Assembly (NCBI GenBank): GCA_003247575.1
Contig: QJZC01000037.1
Span: forward strand, 1 to 64,000
From: Pseudomonadota bacterium
Lineage (GTDB): Bacteria; Myxococcota_A; UBA9160; SZUA-336
Direction: 5' to 3'
Length of the DNA stretch: 64,000 nucleotides
The notes under the pieces are model-generated. The model was not told where the DNA came from, did not search any database, and saw only the letters and a program-made list of their open reading frames with translations. Shown in pieces: positions 8,902-16,868 of this stretch. Position 1 is the stretch's first letter; every line of letters begins with the position of its first letter. Made by a program: the position numbers and the translations under genes.

Positions 8902-9269
8902 TTGTTTCTCCTAAGAGCGGTGGCGCGCTAGAGTTCGCGAACCTCTCATTCGAGTCAAGAACTTGCCCGAAGATTGAAGGCGCTTCCGGAAGCGAAGCGA
9001 CATGCGCGCCCAACTTCGGCGCAACCTGTCACGCTGGTTCGCTTTGACCCCTTCTCACGGCGTGGCGTTCGAGATGAATAGGCAGCTCTACAGCAGCTGC
9101 TGATCCGTGGCGAGAGGGTGAACTCCCGTCGCTTGGGTACGATTCCCCACGCTTCCGAACTCGCACAGGTGTGCTCAATCGACGAATCGAGCGACTCGAG
9201 ATGAACGCCAGAGGCGGTTCGAGTTCGAACATTCGAGCCAGCTGTGCGGCCCCTGCTAGTTTCAGCGGC
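8902..9269. other. Divergent intergenic region with a 14-bp palindrome
   Basis: 368 bases between the leftward SGNH gene and the rightward carbamoyltransferase gene. It contains a perfect 14-bp palindrome, CGCTTCCGGAAGCG at 8981-8994, a candidate operator or hairpin. The 5' limit of the carbamoyltransferase frame is uncertain, with in-frame upstream starts at 9171 (GTG) and 9201 (ATG), so the right part may be translated. No recognised gene lies inside. Confidence 0.4.
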
Positions 9270-11081
9270 GTGAACGTCTTGGGTCTCTCAGCATACTATC
9301 ACGACAGCGCGGCATGCCTCCTGAAAGACGGAGAGATCATCGCTGCCGCGCAAGAGGAGCGGTTCTCGCGCAAGAAGGCGGATGCGTCGTTTCCTGCCTC
9401 AGCAGTGAGATACTGTCTCGAGGAGGGGGGCATCCGGCCTTCCGACCTCGACTACGTCGGCTTCTACGACAAACCCTTCCTCAAATTCGAGCGCATCCTG
9501 ATGACCCATCTTCGGATCGCGCCGCGTGGGCTCGGGAATTTCATTCGGGCGATGCCCAGTTGGATTCGCGAGAAGCTGTTCACGCCGCACGAGATCCAGG
9601 AGAAGCTCGGGTACGCTGGCGAAGTGCTCTTTGCGGAGCACCACGAGTCTCATGCGGCCTCTGCGTTCTATCCTTCGCCGTTCGAGGAAGCGGCAGTGCT
9701 CACTCTGGATGGAGTGGGGGAGTGGGCGACTGCCAGTTGGGGCGTCGGTAGCGGGTCCGAGCTCGACCTGTTGGAAGAGATCCGCTTCCCGCACTCGTTG
9801 GGACTTCTCTACTCTGCGTTTACCTATTTTACAGGGTTCCGCGTCAACTTCGGTGAGTACAAGGTAATGGGATTGGCTCCCTACGGGGAGCCGCGCTACG
9901 TCGACGTGATCCTGGAGAACCTCGTAGAGCTCGTAGAGGATGGATCGTTTCGACTGAACCTGGACTACTTCGCGTTCTTGACTCGGGATCGAATGACCTC
10001 TCCGAAGTTCGATCGGCTCTTCGACGGACCACCGCGTACTCCGGAGTCCCCGATCACACAGCGTGAGATGGACATCGCCAGATCCATTCAGGTGGTCGTC
10101 GAGGAGATCCTGCTGCGTCAGGCGCGCTATGTTCATCGTAAAACCGGACTACGCAAGCTGTGCCTGGCGGGCGGGGTGGCACTCAACTGCGTCGCAAATG
10201 GGCGCTTGCTCCGCGAAGGCCCGTTCGAAGATGTCTGGATTCAGCCCGCCGCTGGCGATGCCGGTGGAGCATTGGGAGTCGCCCAGCTCATCCACCATCG
10301 CGTCCTGGGGCACCCCCGGTCTCCGCGGAGCAACGATCAGATGCGGGGTAGCTTCCTCGGGCCGGCGTACGGCGATCAGCAGATCGGCGCCGTGCTCGAA
10401 GCCAAGCGGGCCCGGGCGACGCGAGTCAGCGACGAGGAACTCCCGGAAATCGTGGCTGATCTCTTGGCCGCGGAGAAGGTGGTCGGCTTCTTTCAGGGGC
10501 GCATGGAGTTCGGGCCGCGATCCCTCGGGGCTCGGAGCATCCTCGGGGATCCGCGTAGCCCGCAGATGCAGCGAGTGTTGAACCTCAAGATCAAGTTTCG
10601 AGAGTCGTTCCGTCCGTTTGCGCCAGCCGTTCTTCGGGAGCACGCGGGAGAGTACTTCGAGCTGGATCATGCCTCTCCCTATATGCTTCTTGTGGCTCCG
10701 GTCGTAGCAAAGCGCCGGGTCGAGCCTTCGGAAGAAGCCAGCTCGCTGTCCGGTATCGAGCTACTGAACGTTCCCAAGTCCGACATTCCGGCTGTAACCC
10801 ATGTTGACTACTCCGCCCGGGTCCAAACGGTCGAGGCCGATACGAATCCTCTGTTTCACGCCCTTTTGCGTGAGTTCGAGCGCAAGACGGGATGCGCCGT
10901 GCTGGTGAATACTTCGTTCAACGTCCGCGGTGAGCCGATCGTATGCAGTCCAGAGGACGCCTGGCGCTGCTTCATGCGCACGCACATGGACTACCTAGTC
11001 CTCGGGAACTGGATCTTGGACAAGCGAGATCAGCCCGAGCCCGACGAGGAGCTGCGACCCGAGCCGGTGGACCTCGACTAG
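9270..11081 (+). CDS. Carbamoyltransferase, NodU/CmcH family
   Basis: About 603 residues if translated from the GTG at 9270. That start matches the usual N-terminus of the family (NVLGLSAYYHDSAACLLKDG), although its ribosome-binding site is weak and starts at 9201 or 9171 are possible. The N-terminal Kae1-like ATPase/carbamoyl-adenylate domain has the metal-binding AEHHESHAASAFYPS motif. The C-terminal YrdC-like domain has EFGPRSLGARSILGDPR. Family members transfer carbamoyl from carbamoyl phosphate to hydroxyls of sugars or antibiotics (Nod factors, cephamycin, saxitoxin). Here the acceptor is probably a sugar of the exported glycan. It is followed at once by SxtJ-like and DUF5989 genes, a module frequently found with such enzymes. 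Confidence 0.85.
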   Translation: MNVLGLSAYYHDSAACLLKDGEIIAAAQEERFSRKKADASFPASAVRYCLEEGGIRPSDLDYVGFYDKPFLKFERILMTHLRIAPRGLGNFIRAMPSWIREKLFTPHEIQEKLGYAGEVLFAEHHESHAASAFYPSPFEEAAVLTLDGVGEWATASWGVGSGSELDLLEEIRFPHSLGLLYSAFTYFTGFRVNFGEYKVMGLAPYGEPRYVDVILENLVELVEDGSFRLNLDYFAFLTRDRMTSPKFDRLFDGPPRTPESPITQREMDIARSIQVVVEEILLRQARYVHRKTGLRKLCLAGGVALNCVANGRLLREGPFEDVWIQPAAGDAGGALGVAQLIHHRVLGHPRSPRSNDQMRGSFLGPAYGDQQIGAVLEAKRARATRVSDEELPEIVADLLAAEKVVGFFQGRMEFGPRSLGARSILGDPRSPQMQRVLNLKIKFRESFRPFAPAVLREHAGEYFELDHASPYMLLVAPVVAKRRVEPSEEASSLSGIELLNVPKSDIPAVTHVDYSARVQTVEADTNPLFHALLREFERKTGCAVLVNTSFNVRGEPIVCSPEDAWRCFMRTHMDYLVLGNWILDKRDQPEPDEELRPEPVDLD

Positions 11082-11104
11082 TGGGAGCCAAGGACGGGAA
11101 AGCC

Positions 11105-11518
11105 ATGGACATAGGAGCCAAGGGCGGAAGCGATGGCCGAGTATTTGGGGTGGGCACTGGGGTGTTGGCCCTTACGGCCTCCGCGCTTGCTGCGACTGGC
11201 CGCTGGCCGTTCAGCGCGCCAGACTCGGTCGTTGCTCTCGTGCTCGGAGCCGTCGGCGTTCTGCTGGTCGGGCTGGCGCTAGCGGCGCCGCATCTGTTGG
11301 TTCCCGTCGAAGCGGCTTGGATGCAGGTCATGCGCCCAATCGCATGGGTGAATTCGCGAGTGGTTCTCGCGGTCGTCTACTATGGAATCGTCTGGCCTAC
11401 GGGACTCGTGCGGCGGCTCGGGCCGGACGCGCTCTGCATGAGTGGGCGGAGTGCAAGCTACTGGCGTGCGAGAGATCCGATCGACCGATGTATCGAGTCG
11501 TATCGACGGCAGGTTTGA
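11105..11518 (+). CDS. SxtJ-like small membrane protein
   Basis: A 137-residue protein with two or three hydrophobic segments between residues about 15 and 105 and a hydrophilic tail containing CMSGRSASYWRARDP. This layout matches the SxtJ family, named from the saxitoxin locus and usually next to a NodU-type carbamoyltransferase. Its molecular role is unknown. The ATG at 11105 lies in a purine-rich context. A GTG at 11081 in the same frame overlaps the preceding stop (TAGTG) and would add eight residues, giving tight coupling to the carbamoyltransferase. Confidence 0.7.
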   Translation: MDIGAKGGSDGRVFGVGTGVLALTASALAATGRWPFSAPDSVVALVLGAVGVLLVGLALAAPHLLVPVEAAWMQVMRPIAWVNSRVVLAVVYYGIVWPTGLVRRLGPDALCMSGRSASYWRARDPIDRCIESYRRQV

Positions 11519-11528
11519 GGAGGCAAGC

Positions 11529-11684
11529 ATGGGTCGGCTCCGAATCGTGAAGGACGTTTGGCAGTTCATGAGCCATCGCAAGAAGTTCTGGCTGCTTCCT
11601 GCACTCTCCGCGCTGTTTCTGTTCGGAGCCCTCCTGATGGCGGGACAGTCATCCGTCGGGGTATTCGTTTACACGCTCTTCTGA
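11529..11684 (+). CDS. DUF5989-type 51-residue membrane protein
   Basis: A tiny protein that begins MGRLRIVKDVWQFMSHRKKF, then has one transmembrane helix (about residues 21-40) and a short tail VGVFVYTLF. The sequence KDVWQFMxxRKKFWLLP is the hallmark I associate with DUF5989 proteins, which accompany SxtJ and carbamoyltransferase genes. A strong GAGGAGG precedes the ATG at 11529, overlapping the SxtJ stop region, so the three genes are almost certainly one transcript. Function is unknown. Small size and membrane location suggest an assembly or partner subunit for SxtJ. Confidence 0.72.
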   Translation: MGRLRIVKDVWQFMSHRKKFWLLPALSALFLFGALLMAGQSSVGVFVYTLF

Positions 11685-11729
11685 ACGCGAATCGTACCCC
11701 GATTCGAGAGCTGGAGAAGATCGGACTCG

Positions 11730-12815
11730 TTGAGAAATCGAGCAGCATACTGTCCGGTGTATCTGGTCTACGGGAACCACGGCGAAGCGCCGACGCAGCT
11801 CGAAGACATCCTCGGGCATGTCTCCAGAGGGCTGCAGCTGGCGGGGTTCGATCCCAGGCTGGCCCAGGAGCCCGTGGCGGGAGAGCGAAACGTGGTGATC
11901 GAGTGCTTCGATGCAACGTTCGCGTCGAAGCTCGCTCGCGCAGCTCGGGTGCCGGGAACCCGCATTGCGTGCATCGCGACCGAGTTCGTGACCGACGGTA
12001 CCTTCAACGACTTCGGGCCTGAAGCGTCCCGTAGGTCCGTCTCTCGTGAGCTCATCGACTCCGTCAGCACGGCGACCTATCGGTCGCTGTTTCCGTTGCT
12101 GCGCAAACGCGCTCCCAAGCTGATCCGAATGGGAAGGAAGATTCGGCAGCTCTCGGAGGGAGGCGTTCACAACCTCACGCAGTACGCGCTGGGAGGATAC
12201 TGGCGAACCCGATTCGAGCACTTTCAGGAGATCTCGAAGCTGCTCTGTGCGATTTGGTGTGTGAGTGAGCATCAGGTCGCCGCGTATCGCTCCGAGTTCC
12301 GCGAGACTGCGGTCAGACTGTTGCCGTTTCTACCGCTCGGCTCACCGGGGAGGCCTCCTACAGCCGATGGTCCGCAGCCGGACGTGGATTTTCTCTTCAC
12401 GGGAACCGAGACTCCGTACAGAAGACGGGCACTGGAGACGCTGCGCGGCCTGGGGTTCAGCGTGGTGGTAGGGAACTCACTTTGGCCCGCGTCCATCTAT
12501 CGCCATTTCGTGTCACGTTCGAAGGTGAGCCTGCACATCCGCCAGCACGAACGATGGCCCTACCCCTCGAACATCCGATACCACCGCCTGCTCGAGGAGG
12601 GAGCCCTGACCGTAGCGGAGCGCTCCGAGTATGGCTGTGTGCAGGACAGATACGTGGTCTCGGTCGATCCGAGCGAGCTGGTCGAAGCCTGCGTTCGAGA
12701 GGTCAGGCGTGGAGATCACAAGCAGAGGGGATATGCAGCGCAGCTGCGCTATTACGCAGATCTTTCGGGCAAGGAGCGCTTCTCTTCGCTCGTGCGTGAG
12801 AGCTTCGACACGTGA
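11730..12815 (+). CDS. Putative glycosyltransferase (CgeB/GT-B-like)
   Basis: A protein of about 361 residues in the carbamoyltransferase transcription unit. No catalytic motif is certain. The N-terminal part reads like a GT-B first domain. The C-terminal part (about 225-345), with VDFLFTGTETPYRRRALETL and SLHIRQHERWPYPSNIRYH followed by LLEEGALTVAE, resembles the CgeB/spore-protein-type glycosyltransferase C-domain that binds the nucleotide sugar. The start is uncertain: the longest reading uses TTG at 11730, and GTG at 11757 is an alternative. It probably adds one sugar of the exported glycan, but donor and acceptor are unknown. Confidence 0.5.
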   Translation: MRNRAAYCPVYLVYGNHGEAPTQLEDILGHVSRGLQLAGFDPRLAQEPVAGERNVVIECFDATFASKLARAARVPGTRIACIATEFVTDGTFNDFGPEASRRSVSRELIDSVSTATYRSLFPLLRKRAPKLIRMGRKIRQLSEGGVHNLTQYALGGYWRTRFEHFQEISKLLCAIWCVSEHQVAAYRSEFRETAVRLLPFLPLGSPGRPPTADGPQPDVDFLFTGTETPYRRRALETLRGLGFSVVVGNSLWPASIYRHFVSRSKVSLHIRQHERWPYPSNIRYHRLLEEGALTVAERSEYGCVQDRYVVSVDPSELVEACVREVRRGDHKQRGYAAQLRYYADLSGKERFSSLVRESFDT

Positions 12816-13068
12816 CCACGACGGCTGCGAAGGCTCGGGAGCCGGCTCTCTGGCAAGTCGGCGACCGGACTGTCCAAAGCCGTCGACCCTTGTCCAAAGG
12901 GCTCCAGAAGGTTGACGCCACGGCGCACCCAGCCCTGTTCGTGTGAGCTATCTTCTCCTCTCTCGGCGGATCCGCGCCGCGAGAGATGAGTTCGACTCCC
13001 CCGACCGCATCGTTTCTCTAGGGGTTCGCCCCGGGCGCCCAGGGTGCTCTGCGCGAGTGGGGAGCGTG

Positions 13069-14076
13069 ATGATCATCAGCCGTACGCCATTTCGCGTCAG
13101 CTTTTTCGGAGGCGGTACCGACTACCCTGCCTGGTTCAACGCAGAGAAGGGTTCCGTTCTCGCGACCACGATCGACAAGTACTGCTACCTGACCTGCCGC
13201 TGGTTGCCCCCGTTCTTTCCTCATCGACACCGGCTCGTCTATTCCAAGATCGAGGATGTGCGTACGATCGAAGAGATTCAGCATCCCAGCGTGCGCGAAA
13301 CCTTGAAATTTCTGGACATCCACGATGGGGTGGAAATTCACCACGATGGAGATCTGCCGGCTCGAACAGGGCTGGGATCCAGCTCGGCCTTCACGGTCGG
13401 CCTGCTGAACGCGTTGCATGCGCTGAAGGGCGAGATGCGGTCCAAGCTGACGCTGGCTCAGGAAGCGATCCATATCGAGCAGAAGCTCATCGGCGAGAAC
13501 GTAGGCTCACAGGATCAGACGATCACCTCGATCGGCGGGCTGAATCGAATCGAGTTCCTGCCTGGAGATCAGATCACCCATGAGCGGCTGCCGATCCATC
13601 CGGACCGAATCCGAGAGCTCGAGCGACGCCTGATGCTGTTCTTTACGGGCTTCTCGCGTACGGCTTCCGATATCGCCCAGGAGCAGATACGCAACACCGC
13701 ATGGAACGGCCCTCAGCTGCGGATGATGCGAGGCATGGTCGACGAGGCTGTGGCGATTCTCTCGGGCGAAGGTGATCTAGATCCGTTTGGGCGCCTCCTG
13801 CACGAAGGCTGGGAGCTGAAGCGGAGTCTATCGAGCCGTGTCACGAACGGAAGCATCGACGCCATGTACGAAGCCGCCGTTTGCGCGGGAGCCTCGGGCG
13901 GAAAGCTGCTCGGCGCCGGAGGTGGTGGCTTCCTGCTCCTGTTCGTAGAGCCGGAGGCCCAAGACCGGGTGCGCGAAGCGATGGCGCCGCGGCTCGAGGT
14001 CCCGATCCGATTCGAGAATCGCGGAACGCAGATCATCTTCTACGACGTCGATGCGAGGCCGCAGGTTCGTGCCTGA
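13069..14076 (+). CDS. hddA: GHMP sugar kinase, D-glycero-D-manno-heptose 7-phosphate kinase-like
   Basis: A 335-residue GHMP-superfamily kinase. It has the N-terminal substrate motif ISRTPFRVSFFGGGTDY, the ATP-binding glycine/serine loop ARTGLGSSSAFTVGLLNAL near residues 100-118, and the C-terminal motif GASGGKLLGAGGGGFLLLF. The ATG at 13069 has GGGGAG just upstream. HddA phosphorylates D-glycero-alpha-D-manno-heptose 7-phosphate at C1 in the GDP-heptose route, and close relatives act on other sugars. The next gene, overlapping by 26 bases, encodes a nucleotidyltransferase, matching the HddA-HddC pairing. GmhA and GmhB partners are not in the window, so the sugar remains inferred. Confidence 0.75.
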   Translation: MIISRTPFRVSFFGGGTDYPAWFNAEKGSVLATTIDKYCYLTCRWLPPFFPHRHRLVYSKIEDVRTIEEIQHPSVRETLKFLDIHDGVEIHHDGDLPARTGLGSSSAFTVGLLNALHALKGEMRSKLTLAQEAIHIEQKLIGENVGSQDQTITSIGGLNRIEFLPGDQITHERLPIHPDRIRELERRLMLFFTGFSRTASDIAQEQIRNTAWNGPQLRMMRGMVDEAVAILSGEGDLDPFGRLLHEGWELKRSLSSRVTNGSIDAMYEAAVCAGASGGKLLGAGGGGFLLLFVEPEAQDRVREAMAPRLEVPIRFENRGTQIIFYDVDARPQVRA

Positions 14077-14833
14077 ATCGGGTTTGGAGGGGATCGATGC
14101 CTATGTGCTCTGTGGCGGGCGGGGCGAGAGGCTGCGGGCGGCGGTAAGCGATGTCCCCAAAGCCCTGGCTCCCGTCGCGGGAGCTCCGTTCCTGGCCTGG
14201 ATGCTCGAGCTTCTCGGAGCGCAGGGCCTGCGGCGCTTCGTGCTGTGCTGCGGCTACAAGGCGGAGGCGATTCGGTGCTTGGCGCCGTATTTGCGCCAGT
14301 TCGGGGAAATCGAGATTTCGGAAGAGACCAGCCCTCTCGGGACCGGAGGCGCCGTGCGCAGCGCCTTGGCGTACGCGCGCTCGGAGAGCGCATTCGTGTT
14401 CAACGGGGATACGCTTCCGATTCTGGACCTGGAGGCGATGCATGTGATGCACGCGGGTCGGCGTCCCGTGGTGACGATCGCAGTGGCGGACTCCGGTCCG
14501 AGCGACACCGGTGGTGTTTGGATCGGAGCAGATGGGTGCGTCGAGAGCTTTCGCGAGAAGCAGGCGGATGGCGGCGCGAACGGACGCAGCGCCGGCGTGT
14601 ATCTGGTCTCGGTGGGGGAGCTCGAGCAGCGAGCACCGAAACAGGCATTCTCGCTCGAACGAGACTGGTTCCCCGCGCTTCCGCGGGGAGCAGCGCTGGC
14701 TTATCGCGGGGTCGAGGACTTTTTCGACATAGGCACTCCGGAGCGATACGCCGAAGTGGAGTCATGGATCGAGTCGAATCGGCTGTTCGATCGCGAAGGG
14801 CCGAGAGCAAGTGGAGATTCGAATGGAATCTGA
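14051..14833 (+). CDS. Sugar-1-phosphate nucleotidyltransferase (HddC/RmlA-like)
   Basis: A 260-residue GT-A-fold nucleotidyltransferase with the nucleotide-binding start DAYVLCGGRGERLR (near 16-29), the VPKALAPVAGAPFL substrate/metal region and FNGDT (the metal-binding Asp) near residue 117-121. It is likely to activate the phosphosugar made by the adjacent kinase to a GDP- or other NDP-sugar. The gene overlaps the kinase by 26 bases and the E1 alpha gene by 11, so translational coupling is probable. A GTG at 14069 is an alternative start. The HddC assignment rests on neighbourhood, and RmlA/GlmU-like specificity cannot be excluded. Confidence 0.72.
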   Translation: MRGRRFVPESGLEGIDAYVLCGGRGERLRAAVSDVPKALAPVAGAPFLAWMLELLGAQGLRRFVLCCGYKAEAIRCLAPYLRQFGEIEISEETSPLGTGGAVRSALAYARSESAFVFNGDTLPILDLEAMHVMHAGRRPVVTIAVADSGPSDTGGVWIGADGCVESFREKQADGGANGRSAGVYLVSVGELEQRAPKQAFSLERDWFPALPRGAALAYRGVEDFFDIGTPERYAEVESWIESNRLFDREGPRASGDSNGI

Positions 14834-15821
14834 ACCCAAGGCCGAAGATCTGCACTGGCATCTCGAACTGTACCGCCGGATGTACCTGGTGCGGAAGTCC
14901 GAGGAGCTGATCCAGGATCACTACTCCGAAGACGAGATGAAGACGCCCGTGCACCTGTATATAGGCCAGGAGGCCGTCGCCGTGGGAGTTTGCGATGCCC
15001 TGGCGGCAGACGACCAGGTGGTAGGTACCTATCGAAGCCATGGTGTCTACTTGGCCCAGACGGACGATCCCGAGGGAATGTTTGCGGAGCTGTACGGAAA
15101 GGTCACGGGCCCGGGAAGAGGCAAGGCAGGCTCCATGCACATCTGCAGGCCCGAGGCGGGAGTCATGATGACCTCGGCTGTCGTGGGGACGACGATCCCC
15201 GTAGCTGTTGGGCTTGCCTACTCGAATGACCTCTGCGCGCCCGAGCGGATGGTGGCTGCGTTCTTCGGAGATGGTGCAATCGATGAAGGCGTCTTTTGGG
15301 AAAGTCTGAACTTTGCCTGCTTGAAGCGTCTCCCTGTTCTGTTCGTTTGCGAAGACAACGGACTGGCCATCCACACGCGCGGCGAAGAGAGGCACGGGTA
15401 TCGAGACATCGCGGAGGTGGTCGCGTCATTCGACTGCCAGGTCGTGACATTGGATTCGACGGACCCCGCGGAGATCAGCGAGGCGACTGCGAAAGCGATC
15501 GAGGCGCACCGCGCGGATGGTCGGCCGATCTTCCTCCACGCAAAATGCTATCGCTTCGTCGAGCACGTGGGGATTCGGAACGACGAGGATTTCGAACACG
15601 GCTATCGCAGCCGGGAGGAGTTCGCGACTTGGAGCGCGCGAGATCCGCTTCCAGCCCAGCGGAAGCGATTGCTGGATCGCGGTATGAGCGAGCTCCGTGT
15701 CTTGGAACTCGAGAAAGACGTGGACGAGCGTCTGCATCGTTGCGTGCTGGCCGCGAAAGCAGGAGAGCTTCCACTAGGGGAAGAGCTCGTCAGGGACGTA
15801 TTCTGCCCGGGGAGCAACTGA
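14823..15821 (+). CDS. Thiamine-diphosphate-dependent dehydrogenase E1 alpha-like subunit
   Basis: A 332-residue protein of the 2-oxoacid dehydrogenase E1 alpha family. The thiamine diphosphate/Mg motif runs from GDG (149-151) to EDN (177-179), and HICRPEAGVMMTSAVVGTTIPVA-type sequence precedes it. ATG at 14823 is chosen because GTGGAG lies upstream. Classical E1 decarboxylates a 2-oxoacid and passes the acyl group to E2 lipoamide, but no E2 or E3 gene is nearby. Instead it sits between sugar-nucleotide and glycosyltransferase genes. A role in joining a two-carbon or longer keto unit to a sugar is an inference, not a known function of this family. Confidence 0.8.
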   Translation: MESEPKAEDLHWHLELYRRMYLVRKSEELIQDHYSEDEMKTPVHLYIGQEAVAVGVCDALAADDQVVGTYRSHGVYLAQTDDPEGMFAELYGKVTGPGRGKAGSMHICRPEAGVMMTSAVVGTTIPVAVGLAYSNDLCAPERMVAAFFGDGAIDEGVFWESLNFACLKRLPVLFVCEDNGLAIHTRGEERHGYRDIAEVVASFDCQVVTLDSTDPAEISEATAKAIEAHRADGRPIFLHAKCYRFVEHVGIRNDEDFEHGYRSREEFATWSARDPLPAQRKRLLDRGMSELRVLELEKDVDERLHRCVLAAKAGELPLGEELVRDVFCPGSN

Positions 15822-16864
15822 TGGGGACTGCGACCTACGCTTCCGCGCTCAACAGCGCGCTGCACCAAGAGATGGAGCGAGATGCCCGAGTGATCGTCTA
15901 CGGGCTGGATGTGGCTGACCACAAGCGCATCTATGGTACGACAAAGGGGCTCGTAGAAGCGTTCGGAGAGAAGCGATGCTTCAGTACTCCGGTGTCCGAG
16001 GACGCGATGACCGGATTGGCACTCGGGGCCGCGATCAATGGCTTGCGGCCGGTCCACGTGCACATCCGGGTAGACTTCCTGCTTCTCGCGATGAACCAGA
16101 TCGGCAACATGATGAGTGTGGCTCGCTATCACAGCGCCGGAACATTGAAGGTGCCGCTCGTGCTGCGGGCAGTCGTCGGGCGTGGCTGGGGGCAGGGGTC
16201 TCAGCATAGTAAGTCGCTGCAGAGCGTATTCGCACACTTTCCCGGGCTCAAGGTCGTGATGCCTGCGTCGCCGGACGATGCGAAAGGGCTCCTCGTGCAG
16301 TCCATACGCGACGACAATCCAGTGGTCTTTCTCGAGCATCGCTGGCTCTACGACGTCTCCGGAGAAGTGCAGACGCCTCATCCGGGAACACCGCTCGGAT
16401 GCGCGCGAGTGGTGCGTGCCGGGAGCGATGCCACCCTGGTCGCCACCTCGTGGATGGTGGTGGAAGCGCTGCTAGCGGCGAGACTCCTGAAGGAGGAGCG
16501 AGGGGTCGACGTAGAGGTGATCGATCCCAGGACGATCGTGCCCCTCGATCGCGAGACGATTCTCGAATCGGTGGCCCGAACGAGGCACCTCGTGGTGGCC
16601 GACAACGATTGGGGTTTCTGCGGCTTCTCTGCAGAGGTCTCTGCGCTCGTTTCCGAAGAGCTCTTTGGATCGCTGCGGCGCCCTGTGAGTCGTGTGGCGT
16701 GGCCGGATACACCCTGCCCGACAGTCCGCTGTCTCGAGGAGAAATTCTATCCAAACGTACGACAGATCCTCGAAGCGCTCGAGAAGCAGCTGGATCTCGC
16801 TCCGACCGATCCGAAGAAGATTGCGGACTATACGTACGAGGACCGATTTCGGGGCCCGTTCTAG
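15821..16864 (+). CDS. Thiamine-diphosphate-dependent dehydrogenase E1 beta-like subunit
   Basis: A 347-residue partner of the preceding E1 alpha. It has the pyrimidine-domain start TYASALNSALHQEMERD, the TPVSEDAMTGLALGAAING region carrying the cofactor-activating Glu, and the transketolase C-terminal domain (about 210-330, DATLVATSWMVVEALLAA and DPRTIVPLD). Stop and start overlap as TGATG, indicating coupled synthesis in equal amounts. Together the two chains should form an alpha2beta2 enzyme. The absence of E2/E3 genes and the glycan-locus setting make a non-canonical carboligase or a borrowed acyl-CoA-forming E1 plausible alternatives. Confidence 0.8.
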   Translation: MGTATYASALNSALHQEMERDARVIVYGLDVADHKRIYGTTKGLVEAFGEKRCFSTPVSEDAMTGLALGAAINGLRPVHVHIRVDFLLLAMNQIGNMMSVARYHSAGTLKVPLVLRAVVGRGWGQGSQHSKSLQSVFAHFPGLKVVMPASPDDAKGLLVQSIRDDNPVVFLEHRWLYDVSGEVQTPHPGTPLGCARVVRAGSDATLVATSWMVVEALLAARLLKEERGVDVEVIDPRTIVPLDRETILESVARTRHLVVADNDWGFCGFSAEVSALVSEELFGSLRRPVSRVAWPDTPCPTVRCLEEKFYPNVRQILEALEKQLDLAPTDPKKIADYTYEDRFRGPF

Positions 16865-16868
16865 GTCG

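Noticed and set aside
15296-15820. Upstream extension of the E1 beta frame
   Set aside because: It overlaps E1 alpha out of frame with Arg-rich shadow sequence. The TGATG junction gives the true start.
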